From Plasmodium coatneyi (taxonomy: Eukaryota > Apicomplexa > Aconoidasida > Haemosporida > Plasmodiidae), in assembly GCF_001680005.1 (NCBI RefSeq), contig NC_033563.1, forward strand, positions 992,001 to 1,056,000: a DNA stretch of 64,000 bases, written 5' to 3'. Below, in pieces: positions 41,930 through 51,842 of the stretch. The notes below the pieces were generated by a model. That model was not told the DNA's origin. It made no database searches and saw only the letters and a list, made by a program, of their open reading frames with translations. Position 1 is the first letter of the stretch. Each line of letters begins with the position of its first letter. The translations under genes and the position numbers were made by a program.

Positions 41930-44900
41930 ATGCTGCACACCCAAGTAATGAACCTCCTGGAGTGGGTATCCACAAAAATCAGGGGGAAGAGCAACGAAAA
42001 CAGAATATACCTGATCTCCAATTTCGAAGTTAGCAAGGAAAACCATGAGCTGTATATAAGGAAAGCTCAAGAGAAGCTTAAGGAAGAGGACCTCAACATA
42101 GACCTACTATTTGGGAAAAAACACAGGAATGAAATAAGAACGGCGAAATATAAGGTGTATAGCTTCCTACCACTAATCGTCTTTTTTCAATTCCTACGTT
42201 TAGGAAATTTATACTTTCTGTCCATATCCATGCTACAACTCATCCCCGAAATTACAGACTCCAAGGGAATGCCCACCTACCTAATCCCTCTAGTATTCAT
42301 TATCGTTGTGGCTATGATTAAGGAATTTTTCGAAGACCTACAAAGGCATAAATCGGATAATGAAGAAAACAGTAAGAAGACAATGGTTTTCGAAGGGGGC
42401 ATTTTGAAGGAGAAAAAATGGGCAGATATAAGGGATGGAGATGTCGTGAAAATATTTTCCTATGAATACTTCCCCGCCGATTTAATTATCCTCAATTCGT
42501 CGAACAAAAAAGGAGTTGTAAACATTGAAACGAAGAATGTTGATGGAGAATCCAACGTAAAACAAAAGTATTGTCTCCCCGATGTAGTCAAATATTTCCA
42601 GGACGATAAACATGCTGGTTACTGCCAAACAGAATTAATAAGTGAAAGTCCCAATGATAATATTTTTGACTACAAGGGGCATATGCTTTTGCCCCCTCTT
42701 CAGTACAAAAAAGACGGAGGGAAAATAGTACATTTTTATGATGCCTATGGAGGGGGAACCATTTCTGGGGAGGATCAAACTGATGGCATAAAAAGAAAAA
42801 AAACAGAAAAAAAAAAAAATAATAATAATTACCATAGAGGTGAAGACAATAAGGATGGAGGTACCCCTAGATGGAATGAAAACGAGGGAAATTATTCCTC
42901 CAATGGGGGCCACATCAATACTGATCACCTGTGTGCAGAACGCACAGTTGTCCAGGTCACCATAGACAATGTAGTCCTTAGAGGAACGTCCCTTGTAAAC
43001 ACCAAGTGGATCTATGGACTTGTTGTCAACACAGGAAATAGAACAAAACTGATGAAGAATGCCTCTACGAAATCAAGACAAAAATGGTCTAGACTGGAAT
43101 TCGTTTATGGGAACCATGTAATCGTTCTAATAATATGCCAGGTGTTAATTTCCTTCATCGTTGCCATAGCTGGCGTTTTATGGATGAGGAGAAAGGGTTA
43201 CAACTTATGGTACTTAAATTTAGGTCATCAGGCAGATAGCCTCAAAACGTTTTTTATCACCATTGGATCCATGATTCTTCTCTTTGGATCGTTCATACCG
43301 GTGGATTTACTTCTCATTTGGGAGGTCGTTCGACTTTTACAGGGATACCTAATTAACTGGGATAACGATATGTACAGTGCAAAAAGTGGGAGACATGCCT
43401 TAAGCAAAGCTGGACAGCTACTGGAAGAAATGGGGAACGTCACGCACATTTATTCAGACAAAACTGGCACGCTCACGCAGAACATAATGCAGCTGCAGAA
43501 TATCGGGCTGGGAAACAAGGGCACTTATGGGTTCTACGATTTTAGCAACATTAAGGAGAACATCATAAGGAAGCGCGGGGCGGGCAGCCATGACAGTTCG
43601 GACCCCTTTTCCCCGGGCAGCGCAGCAAGTGGGGGAAGCCACCTAAGCGGGATAAACGGTGGGGAGGACCTGCCCACCAGGGACAGTGCCAACCCGAACA
43701 TCAGCTCGGAGGACGGCAGTAGGGAATCGTGCGAATTGCCCCCCCTCGCGTGGTCGAAGACGTCAGTCAACACACACAAGGAGAAAAAGAGCCTCATGCA
43801 GAGGAACAGCCTTACCAGCGAGCACGCGGCCGCGGATGTCTACACGGAGGACGATTTCCAAAGGGGTGAAAACGAGTTTGTTTTCTTCAACAGAATTCTC
43901 TTCGTCAATAAAATTTACAGCATCAGGAATGACGTGCAGGACCAGGTGCACTTCCTCCTGCTCGTTCTCAGCCTCTGCCACAGTGCGATGATAAGAAATG
44001 TAGACATCGATGAGATGGAAGAGGTAGGGGGATCGCCGAACGAGACAGCTGAAGGCGCTGCGGTTTCGGCAGGAGTCACGGTGGGACCCTCTTCCGGACC
44101 CACCGAAGGAGTCGCTTCCCCTGCCCCCTCCCGTGCGGCATCCAGCGAAGGCACCTTGGAGAAGACCAAAATATTCGACCGAGAAACCATGATCAACTAC
44201 ACATACCTCACTCAGTCGCAGCCACAGTACGACGCCAGCTCACCGGATGAACTGGCACTGATAAGCACAGCTCTCTACCTTGGCTGCGAATTCGTGAATA
44301 GACCCAACCTGACGACGATTGAAATTGAGCTGACGTCCACCTTCGCACAGAGGTTCATCCTGGGGGAGAAGGCGTACAACGATTTTCTGCAGAAGAAGGG
44401 TTACTATGAAGACAACTTTGATGCGTGCTTCCCGGAGGTGAATTCGCCCAGGGAGAGGAGGGGAGAGTCCAAGTTGAATGATGCCACTGAGAAGGGAAGT
44501 GCTAACCGGGGGAGTCAGGTAGAGGATAATACCAGCATCCTCCACATGTCCATCCCGATGAAGAACATCTTCGGGTCGAACAAAGCCAGCCCGAAGGAGG
44601 CGACCAAAATCGAGGGGAAAAAAAGCAAGCGGGTGGTTGTGCCTATATTGGCCTACGAAATTCTAGACGTCTTCTCATTCGACAACGTGAGGAAGCGCAT
44701 GTCCCTAATTGTAAAGAATGAGAAGAAAGAAATTTACATGCTAGTCAAGGGAGCGGACACTAGTGTATTGAAGCTAGCTGCAAAGAACCAGGAGCACATA
44801 GTAGACCACATAATGTACCAGCTGAATGCATTTGCTACATCTGGTTTAAGAACCCTCGTGTTAGGATATAAGCATCTAACGGAGGAAGAATTTACGAAAA

Positions 44901-47008
44901 TGTATCAGCACCATGTGGAGGCGAGAAGAAGGTCGGAAATGCGCAAAGACGATGAAGGATGTTTGGGAAAGTTCTACGATGAAGCAGAGGATAATTTAAT
45001 TATCATTGGCTGCACGGGGATTGACGACAAATTGCAGGACGACGTTCCGCAGGTGATACAGGACCTGCGAGACGCTGGAATGACCATCTGTGTGCTCACG
45101 GGAGATAAATTAGAGACAGCCATAAATATCGGACATTCAATTAACATATTAAATAAGGAGACGTACAACGCAGTGTTCACCGAAACAGACCCGACTGTTT
45201 TGTTAGAACAAATGATTATTCATGAGAAGAACACCAACGCAGCGAACCTGCTAAATGTGGACCATGGAACCAAATGGTGGAATAGCGTCAACTGGGAAAA
45301 CCTAAACCTAGATCTACGATCAGAAACTATTTTAAATTTTATGAAAACAAATTTTTACGGATCAATTAAGAAAAGCATCATCTCCTCTTCTAACATGTTC
45401 AATTTGAAGAATGAGAATTCTTTACCAGAACTAGCCAAACAGGAAAAGATATTCAATTCCTTCCTTGAGTCGAGTGAATCGTTTGCTAACAATTGTAACG
45501 ATGTGGAAAAGAGCAAAGCAAAAGACAAGGTCCACTACTCACAGTTCTCCATAACCATCACGGGAGAAGCATTAGACGAAATTATGAAAAGTAAAATTTT
45601 GAAAATAAAATTCTACACCTTAGCTAGGAGTGCATCTACACTCATTGCTTGTAGAGTAACACCAAAGCAAAAGTCCCTTTTGGTGAAAGAGAATTCTGCC
45701 TTCAATCCCAGGGGTACCTCTTTAGCCATTGGAGATGGAGCAAATGACGTGGGCATGATACTAATGGCTAATGTTGGCGTCGGAATAGCTGGTAAGGAGG
45801 GGTTACAAGCAGCAAGGTCTTCAGACTTTACCATAAGCGAATTTAAGTACTTAAAAAAATTACTCTTCGTTCATGGAAGGGAATCTCTCAGGAGGAATTC
45901 CTTCTTAGTGTACTTTTGCATTTTTCGAAATGTGAGTTTTTGTCTCTGTTCGATGGTTTTGAATTTCTGGACAGGTTACAGTGCCATAGATGCGTGGAAC
46001 CCCTGGACCAAGCAAATCATTAACATTGCTTTTACTTCCCTCCCTGTTATTTTTTTTGTTGCCCTGGATAAGCAGCTCCCTCATCGGATTCTCCTCAAGA
46101 ATCCTCTCCTATATGAGACATCTCCATCCACATTATGGCCCCTTTACTCCAATAAGAAGATCGAATTCTACACCGATAAGATAAAGCGGTTTTACAAAAA
46201 CATTTTCCACTTTTGTCTGATCCCGTTTAGACTAATTCCCTTCTTTCAAAAGTCCACGAACAAAATGAAGTCCTGGATTGGCAAACGATCGAAACCGGAG
46301 AAGTACAGGTCCTACGGTACTCATTACCTTTTCGTTTATTTGCTCTTTGCCATTTGGCTAGCCACAGTGGAAACTATCATTATGCTCCACTTTGCCACTG
46401 GTCAGGTCGACTCAATAATCAAGGACCACCACAATGTAGATATAGATTTCCATACATTTTCACAAATTCTCTACACTCACCACGTCATAGCAGTCAATGC
46501 TGTCGTTGTGTTGCTAACCAACACATGGTTTGTTATTTCTCACATTGTCCTGTGGATAGAAATTATCGCAACGTTACTTTTCTGGTTCATCGTGAGTAAC
46601 ACTAGACTCTTTTTAGATATCATAGGGGCTGATGAATTGCATGGCACATTTGAAAAGGCGCACTCCTCAGGCAACTTCTACCTGTCGATGCTCGTCTCCC
46701 TGTACGTTTCCCTCTTACCTTTGATTCTCCTTATGACGTACCAGTTTATGAAGAAACCCACCATGGAGCAAATTGTCCTGGAACAACTCAAGCTGGGAAA
46801 GTTTGAAGGTCTCCGGAAATACGAAGTTAAGAAGCTCGCCTACATTGACAGCAAGAATAGCTCCCATGTCTTTTCGCACAAGGGCTTCGCCTTCGCCGTC
46901 GAGGCTAAGGAGGCCTTTTGGGGCCTCGTGCAGAAGGCTATTTACAAAATTAAGATTCCGCTTACCAAGGATGAGGCGGGCTCGGCCAAACCGAGGCGCA
47001 AAAATTGA
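41930..47008 (+). CDS. ATP7: P4-type ATPase, phospholipid flippase (probably ATP7)
   Basis: Single exon, 1692 aa from the first ATG; the frame opens at 41876 but has no earlier ATG. The P4 N-terminus RTAKYKVYSFLP...FLRLGNLYFL is present. Actuator motif DGES is at 205-208, where P4 enzymes usually have DGET. The phosphorylation motif is DKTGTLTQN with Asp510. Nucleotide-domain motifs include SPDELAL, KGADTSVL and TGDKLETA, and hinge GDGAND has Asp1269. About ten TMs are expected: two before the actuator, two before DKTGT, and about six in the last 400 residues. The TM4 motif usually PISL in P4 enzymes reads PVDL (457-460). Low-complexity inserts lie at ~280-330, ~560-640 and ~700-740. It should move phospholipids to the cytosolic leaflet with a CDC50 partner. 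The ATP7 assignment rests on my memory that ATP7, apicoplast TPI and RBX1 are neighbours in P. falciparum; ATP2 or ATP8 are alternatives. Confidence 0.88.
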   Translation: MLHTQVMNLLEWVSTKIRGKSNENRIYLISNFEVSKENHELYIRKAQEKLKEEDLNIDLLFGKKHRNEIRTAKYKVYSFLPLIVFFQFLRLGNLYFLSISMLQLIPEITDSKGMPTYLIPLVFIIVVAMIKEFFEDLQRHKSDNEENSKKTMVFEGGILKEKKWADIRDGDVVKIFSYEYFPADLIILNSSNKKGVVNIETKNVDGESNVKQKYCLPDVVKYFQDDKHAGYCQTELISESPNDNIFDYKGHMLLPPLQYKKDGGKIVHFYDAYGGGTISGEDQTDGIKRKKTEKKKNNNNYHRGEDNKDGGTPRWNENEGNYSSNGGHINTDHLCAERTVVQVTIDNVVLRGTSLVNTKWIYGLVVNTGNRTKLMKNASTKSRQKWSRLEFVYGNHVIVLIICQVLISFIVAIAGVLWMRRKGYNLWYLNLGHQADSLKTFFITIGSMILLFGSFIPVDLLLIWEVVRLLQGYLINWDNDMYSAKSGRHALSKAGQLLEEMGNVTHIYSDKTGTLTQNIMQLQNIGLGNKGTYGFYDFSNIKENIIRKRGAGSHDSSDPFSPGSAASGGSHLSGINGGEDLPTRDSANPNISSEDGSRESCELPPLAWSKTSVNTHKEKKSLMQRNSLTSEHAAADVYTEDDFQRGENEFVFFNRILFVNKIYSIRNDVQDQVHFLLLVLSLCHSAMIRNVDIDEMEEVGGSPNETAEGAAVSAGVTVGPSSGPTEGVASPAPSRAASSEGTLEKTKIFDRETMINYTYLTQSQPQYDASSPDELALISTALYLGCEFVNRPNLTTIEIELTSTFAQRFILGEKAYNDFLQKKGYYEDNFDACFPEVNSPRERRGESKLNDATEKGSANRGSQVEDNTSILHMSIPMKNIFGSNKASPKEATKIEGKKSKRVVVPILAYEILDVFSFDNVRKRMSLIVKNEKKEIYMLVKGADTSVLKLAAKNQEHIVDHIMYQLNAFATSGLRTLVLGYKHLTEEEFTKMYQHHVEARRRSEMRKDDEGCLGKFYDEAEDNLIIIGCTGIDDKLQDDVPQVIQDLRDAGMTICVLTGDKLETAINIGHSINILNKETYNAVFTETDPTVLLEQMIIHEKNTNAANLLNVDHGTKWWNSVNWENLNLDLRSETILNFMKTNFYGSIKKSIISSSNMFNLKNENSLPELAKQEKIFNSFLESSESFANNCNDVEKSKAKDKVHYSQFSITITGEALDEIMKSKILKIKFYTLARSASTLIACRVTPKQKSLLVKENSAFNPRGTSLAIGDGANDVGMILMANVGVGIAGKEGLQAARSSDFTISEFKYLKKLLFVHGRESLRRNSFLVYFCIFRNVSFCLCSMVLNFWTGYSAIDAWNPWTKQIINIAFTSLPVIFFVALDKQLPHRILLKNPLLYETSPSTLWPLYSNKKIEFYTDKIKRFYKNIFHFCLIPFRLIPFFQKSTNKMKSWIGKRSKPEKYRSYGTHYLFVYLLFAIWLATVETIIMLHFATGQVDSIIKDHHNVDIDFHTFSQILYTHHVIAVNAVVVLLTNTWFVISHIVLWIEIIATLLFWFIVSNTRLFLDIIGADELHGTFEKAHSSGNFYLSMLVSLYVSLLPLILLMTYQFMKKPTMEQIVLEQLKLGKFEGLRKYEVKKLAYIDSKNSSHVFSHKGFAFAVEAKEAFWGLVQKAIYKIKIPLTKDEAGSAKPRRKN

Positions 47009-47688
47009 GCTTGCCCGGGTGGCACATGCATGTCACGTGTATGCATGCCACTTTGGAACCATCGCTGAGGCGAGAAATGGAGCCACTCCATGTGCAACAT
47101 CAAAAGGGACATTGTGAATAGTTTTTTTTTTTTTCCTCTTTATTCCCTTTTGGGGGACGCGCCGAATCATCCTTGGGACCCCCCTGCGGAAGAACTCAGA
47201 CTTCTTTTTTTTTTGTTTGTTAAACCATTTCGATGCTCTGTGTAGCATGCACCTACGTCCATAAGTCCATGCACGTGCGTGGTCGGTTTTGTTTCAGTGT
47301 CTGTTACAATAGCCGCATTAGCCGCGTCAGTTTTGTGACACATCCAGTGCCCTCGCCGCGTTAGCAGTTCCACCCCCGCCACTTTTTACACCCCTCGGAT
47401 TGTTTAACTTGCACATTTTTTTAATTAACGATATAGGAAAAAATTGTTTTCTTTTTTTTTTAACGCATGTTACGATGTACAGAAAAAAAAGGTTGGCGCA
47501 AGGTAAACGTTTAGGACAAAGAGCGTAACAATGTACATACGTGTGCACATTTATGCGCATATAAACACGTGCGCAGATCGGGCCGAGCTAGGCGCGCCCC
47601 TGGATACACGTCAGCCAATTTTAAGAATGTGCCATGTATAGATACGCGGGACGAAAAGAGACAAACACAGGGGAACTCGCAATTCACT
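47009..47688. terminator. Convergent 3' region ATPase / RBX1
   Basis: The spacer between the ATPase stop and the RBX1 stop has T-runs at 47121-47131, 47205-47213 and 47451-47460. No gene is supported. Confidence 0.45.
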
Positions 47689-48015
47689 TCAGTTCGATGC
47701 CTTCTGGAACTCCCAAGGCGTGTTATCCAGGGGACAAACCTGTCTGGCCTTAATCCACCTCGATATGCAGTGAAGGTGAAAGGCATGATTGCACACACCC
47801 CACGCTATCGTGCAGCTGTCCTTGTCCATTTTCTTGTCCTTATCGTTTCCATCATTTTCGTTTAACTTTGCTTGACATTCGATGCATAAATCCATTATAT
47901 GGTTTCTGCAAATGGCACAGTTATCTACGCTGATGTCCCAGGACCAGGCCGCCACACCTGACCATTTGTGAATTTTGAAAATCTCATTGTCTTCTTTCCC
48001 TTTGTTCTCGGCCAT
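47689..48015 (-). CDS. RBX1: RBX1/ROC1 RING-box protein of cullin-RING ubiquitin ligases
   Basis: Single exon, 108 aa, the same length as human RBX1. The N-terminal beta-strand that inserts into cullin is recognisable (WSGVAAWSWDISVDNCAIC). Zinc ligands are all in register with the RBX1 variant RING-H2: C33, C36, C44, C47, C68, C75, H77, H80, H82, C83, C94 and D97. The typical strings HIMDLCIECQA, CNHAFHLHCISRW and QVCPLDN are present, and the Asp final ligand is characteristic of RBX1. It recruits E2 enzymes to cullins in nucleus and cytosol. The ATG at 48013-48015 is the only sensible start. It is the last conserved gene before the repeat block on the right. Confidence 0.97.
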   Translation of the reverse strand: MAENKGKEDNEIFKIHKWSGVAAWSWDISVDNCAICRNHIMDLCIECQAKLNENDGNDKDKKMDKDSCTIAWGVCNHAFHLHCISRWIKARQVCPLDNTPWEFQKASN

Positions 48016-48620
48016 GCTGGTTGATTTCTTCGTTGGTGCAGTAGGTGTGCGTGGCAGAGGGAAATTGTGTATAGGAGGGTGTGAACCGTGTAAGCAGCGT
48101 TCGCACAGTACGCAGCATACTCAGCATGCTCTGTGTACTTAGCGGTAAGTTCTTACGGGTTAAGAAAAAAGTGTCGGAAACAGGACCCTTCTCACGCTTG
48201 AAAATCATCTAAGATATGGGGGACAGGATCTCTTCCGAGTTTATTTATGCAACAGGGCGATGCTGTAATCCGTAAGCATGAAGTGTTACTCCTTAATAGT
48301 CGGCAAGGAAGGGAGGGAAAAAAAAAAAAAAAAGTGGCGCATTTTCCTCTTGCAAAAATTACGCATTTGGCATTCTTGCGAAAGGGACATGTCCATTCCC
48401 CCCAGCTTACGAACACAAGAATGGAAAAAGCACAATGTGTTGATCCATCTTTCTTTTTTTTTTTCTTTATCTATGCTTAACTTTTTGTAAACGCTACTTC
48501 CTTTTTGGTGTTTTTTTTTTTTTTTATATTTATTATTATTTGCTTTTTTTTTCCCCACTTTGCGAGGTTTTCCGCATGTTTTATCGTTCATATATTTGTA
48601 TGCCTGCCCGGGCTCTGAAT
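48016..48620. promoter_or_regulatory. RBX1 upstream region
   Basis: This is the putative RBX1 promoter. It contains short A/T homopolymers (A at 48319-48333, T at 48451-48463 and 48510-48525). No coding signal is seen. Confidence 0.4.
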
Positions 48621-48712
48621 TTTTTTTTCTTTTTTTTCTTTTTTTTCTTTTTTTTCTTTTTTTTCTTTTTTTTTTTTTTTTTCTTTGTTTTTTTTTTTTT
48701 TTTTTTTCTTGT
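48621..48712. repeat. ~90-nt interrupted poly-T tract at the core/repeat boundary
   Basis: The tract is nearly pure T on the plus strand, broken by single C residues every 8-9 bases (T8C units), then longer T runs. It sits immediately left of the satellite block. Confidence 0.9.
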
Positions 48713-48759
48713 ATGCAAATATTAGAATAATACCCTTTCCTAAGCATCTAAATACCAGG

Positions 48760-49008
48760 CAACACTGTTGTCCTTATACCCTAAAACAGCTAAATACGAG
48801 TCCACACTGTTGTCCTTACACCCTGAAACAGCTAAACAGCAGGCCACGTTGTTGTCCTTATACCCTAAAACAGCTAAATACGAGTCCACACTGTTGTCCT
48901 TACACCCTGAAACAGCTAAACAGCAGGCCACGTTGTTGTCCTTACACCCTAAAACAGCTAAACAGCAGGCCACATTGTTCTTCTTACACCCTAAAACCTT
49001 AACCTTAA
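48760..49008. repeat. 42-bp tandem satellite, six copies, with telomere-like core
   Basis: The marker TCCTTA recurs at 48771, 48813, 48855 and 48897, then at 48939 (and as TTCTTA at 48981), exactly 42 bp apart. Each unit contains an ACCCT(A/G)AAACAGCTAAA core, so a CCCTAAA/CCCTGAA-like telomeric word is built into it. Two subtypes alternate (ATACGAGTCCACACTG and ACAGCAGGCCACGTTG), giving an 84-bp higher-order period. Because 42 is divisible by three, both strands show open 14-residue repeats; this is probably an artefact of period rather than coding. Confidence 0.93.
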
Positions 49009-49010
49009 CT

Positions 49011-49490
49011 TTCAAATCCTACACACACACATCCCCTAAAATGTGAAATCCTACACACACACATCCCCTGAAATGTGAAATCCTACACACACACATCCCC
49101 TGAAATGTGAAATCCTACACACACACATCCCCTGAAATGTGAAATCCTACACACACACATCCCCTGAAATGTGAAATCCTACACACACACACCCCTAAAA
49201 TGCGAAATACCATACACATACACCCTTAAATTGCGAAATGCAACACTGTTACCCTAAAATGCCAAATCCTATACACAACCAAAATACGAAATCCTATACA
49301 TACACATCCCTAAATTCCGAAATCCTATACACACACCTTAAAATGTGAAATCCTACAAACACATCCCTAAAATGCGAAATCCAGCACACACACTAAAATG
49401 CGAAACCTCACACACACACACCTCTAAAATGCGAAATCATACACACACACACCCTAAATGCAAAACATTACACCATAAGTGTCAAATCAT
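49011..49490. repeat. 32-bp satellite (CCCTAAAATGTGAAATCCTACACAC type), decaying rightwards
   Basis: AAATCC recurs at 49046, 49078, 49110, 49142 and 49174, a 32-bp period with near-identical copies (GTGAAATCCTACACACACAC then ATCCCCTGAAAT). Right of 49190 the units shorten and diverge but keep CCCTAAAATGCGAAAT and (CA)n words, merging into the telomere-like array. Confidence 0.92.
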
Positions 49491-50725
49491 CCACAACCTA
49501 CGCTAACCCGTAAATATTACAACTTAATCCTATACCATGAATCCTAAACCCGAAATCCTTAACCCATGATCTCTAGACCCTAAAGCTCAAAAGCCAAACG
49601 CTAATTCTAAGTTAACAATCCCTAAATCCTAATTCCCATTCCTAAAACACTAAACCCTGAAACCTAAAAACACAACTCTAAATCCTAAACTCTAAAGCTT
49701 AAAACCTCAACCCTGAAAACTAAACCATCATCCCTAAAATCTAATCCCAAAACACACAAACCTAAATCCCGAACCTTAAAACTTGAACCCTAAAAACTAA
49801 ATCATAAACCCTAAGCCCTAAAGCCTAAACCCCTAAAACCTGAACCCTAAACTCTAAACCCTAAAACCCTAAACCCTGGATCCTAAACCCTAAACACTGA
49901 ACCATTAACCTTAAACCCTGAACCATGAACCCTAAACCCTGAACCATGAACCCTAAACCCTGAATACTAAACCCTAAAAAATAAACCTAAATCCTGAACC
50001 TTAAAACCTAAACATTAAACCCTAAACACTAAACCCTCAACCCTAAAACCCTAAACCCTAAACACTAAACCCTCAACCCTAAAACCCTAAACCCTGAATC
50101 TTAAACCCTAAATCCTAAATCCTAAACCCTGAATCCTCAAACCTGAACCCTAAACCATAAACCCTGAACCCCAAACTCTAAAACCTGAATCCCAAACCAT
50201 AAAACCTTAACCCGAAACCATAAACCCTGAACCCTGAACCCTAAACCCTAAAACCCTAAACCCTGAACCCTAAACCTTAAAACCTAAACCATTAACCCTT
50301 AACCCTAAATCCTAAACTCTAAAACCTCAACCCTAAGCCCTAAAGGCTAAACCCTAAACCCTAAAGCCTAAACCCTAAACCCTAAAACCTAAACCCTAAA
50401 CCCTTAAGCCTGAACCCTAAATCCTAAACCCTAAAACGTCAACCCTAAATTCTAAACCCTAAACGCTAAACCCTGAAACGTAAACGGTAAACCCTGAATA
50501 CGTGAAATCTAAACCCTCAACCTTAAACAATATTCCCTGAACCCAAAACCCTGAATCATAAACCATAAAACCTGAAACCTAAATCCTGAACCCTAAACAC
50601 TAAACCCTGAAACCTAAAAGCAAAACCCTAAGCCCTTAATCATAAACCCTAAACATTAAACCCTAAACCCTAAACCCTAATGCTTAAGTCCCAAATCCTC
50701 AACCCTAACCCCTGAATCTGAACAT
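49491..50725. repeat. Interstitial telomere-like array, CCCTAAA/CCCTGAA
   Basis: About 1.2 kb of degenerate heptamers CCCTAAA and CCCTGAA with variants (TCCTAAA, CCATGAA, CCCTCAA). The complementary strand is GGGTT(T/C)A, the telomere repeat reported for P. knowlesi and relatives. Degeneracy is highest at the left edge; cleaner runs lie at about 49850-50270 and 50330-50410. The C-rich strand is on plus. Known biology: P. knowlesi carries such intrachromosomal telomeric repeats near SICAvar and kir genes. There is no chromosome end here, since genes continue on both sides. Confidence 0.95.
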
Positions 50726-50726
50726 G

Positions 50727-50886
50727 GAACCTTTTCCGTAGAAAGTTCTTCCTTAGGAACAAACTCTTCCTTCATAAGGCCGGAACCTAAACCCGGGATC
50801 CGAACAAGTAATCTCTTCCCTATAAACCTGTTCCTCAGGGATCACCCCTTCAGAAAGACTTTCCTCAGGAAGAAAGTCTTCCTTCC
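50727..50886 (-). pseudogene. Relic of a SICAvar 3'-tail repeat inside the telomere-like array
   Basis: The minus strand reads GFRKEDFLPEESLSEG, then EEQVYREEITCSDPGFR, before stops. This matches the SGFREEDFVPKEQVP-type tail repeat of the SICAvar last exon at 55089. Nucleotide words CTTCCTTAGGAACAAA and CTTCCTTCCTAAAACC are shared with the tail at 54690-55170. It is flanked on both sides by telomeric heptamers. Confidence 0.75.
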
Positions 50887-50985
50887 TAAAACCTGAACCC
50901 TAAACCCTGAACCTTAAACCCTAAACCCTGAACCCTGAACCCTGTACCCTGAACCCTAAACGCTAAAATCGAAACCTGCTGAACT
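50887..50985. repeat. Short telomere-like segment right of the SICAvar relic
   Basis: About 14 CCCTAAA/CCCTGAA units end at about 50972, after which sequence becomes ordinary AT-rich kir flank. Confidence 0.9.
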
Positions 50986-51842
50986 ATTTGATCCTGTGGA
51001 ACGGGAGGGAAATAAAGGAAATGTGCACGTATATATAAAATGTAATATGCACTTAAGGCAGTATGAGTTAATAGCATAATATATGTATATTTGAGTTATT
51101 CATAGCGTATTATTTTAAATGAAAAAAAAAACGGGAGAGGGAATTATTACTGTGAGGCTATTATAAACGGAAGAGTGTATATAATGGGGAAGACTATTAT
51201 AAAAATGCAAATATTTTTTACCATATGTAGTTAATAAATTTCCGTGTATTATGCCGTTCTTCGTTTATTTGGTAGTTTTTCACTTCCCATCAGATATGTT
51301 TTAATGTGTGTACATTAGGGGAAAGAGAAGAAATGCTCCGTGCGTATAAATTGTATAATATATATGTTAAAAACTTTTAATAATTGTTTAAATGTCTGGG
51401 AAACTGAGTTGGAAATATGAGTAGAAATGTCTGGTATAAAGTATTATACTTTTATAATAGTAATAGTTGAGGGAAGGAATGATGAATAATAATAATAGTA
51501 GTAGTATATGGTATTCCGAATTATTACATAGAATGTTCGAGAGGTAGAATAAGTATATGAGAAATAAGCCAATGATTCGGCTTCCGCCTTTTACTCTATT
51601 ACATCTGTAATTATTTTTCCTACATTTACCTTAATTTATATGTATAGATGATTTTAATACTTATATCTGTATAATGTGTTATGATTGAATTTAAAAATAA
51701 AAAAATGTGTATTGTTGGAATTAGTGGGAATTAGGTGTATATCTATAATCATCGGAGGAGAAGAATTTCTATGTGCATATTCCTTATGTGCGAATATAAT
51801 TAAACATAAATTTATTACATATACGAGGAATATAAATAAAAC
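50986..51842. promoter_or_regulatory. 5' flank of the plus-strand kir gene
   Basis: This is AT-rich sequence of ~850 bp between the repeat block and kir exon 1, with trinucleotide microsatellites AATAATAATAGTAGTAG near 51487-51505. No gene is called. Confidence 0.5.

Noticed and set aside
48685..49046. Overlapping plus- and minus-strand ORFs with 14-residue Cys/Leu repeats
   Set aside because: They are the automatic result of a 42-bp satellite whose period is divisible by three; no start context, splice site or homologous protein supports them.
48760..49200. CRISPR-like array
   Set aside because: Direct repeats without unique spacers in a eukaryotic genome; this is satellite DNA.
49491..50985. 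A true telomere or chromosome end
   Set aside because: Gene-bearing sequence continues on both sides and the heptamers are degenerate, so it is interstitial.
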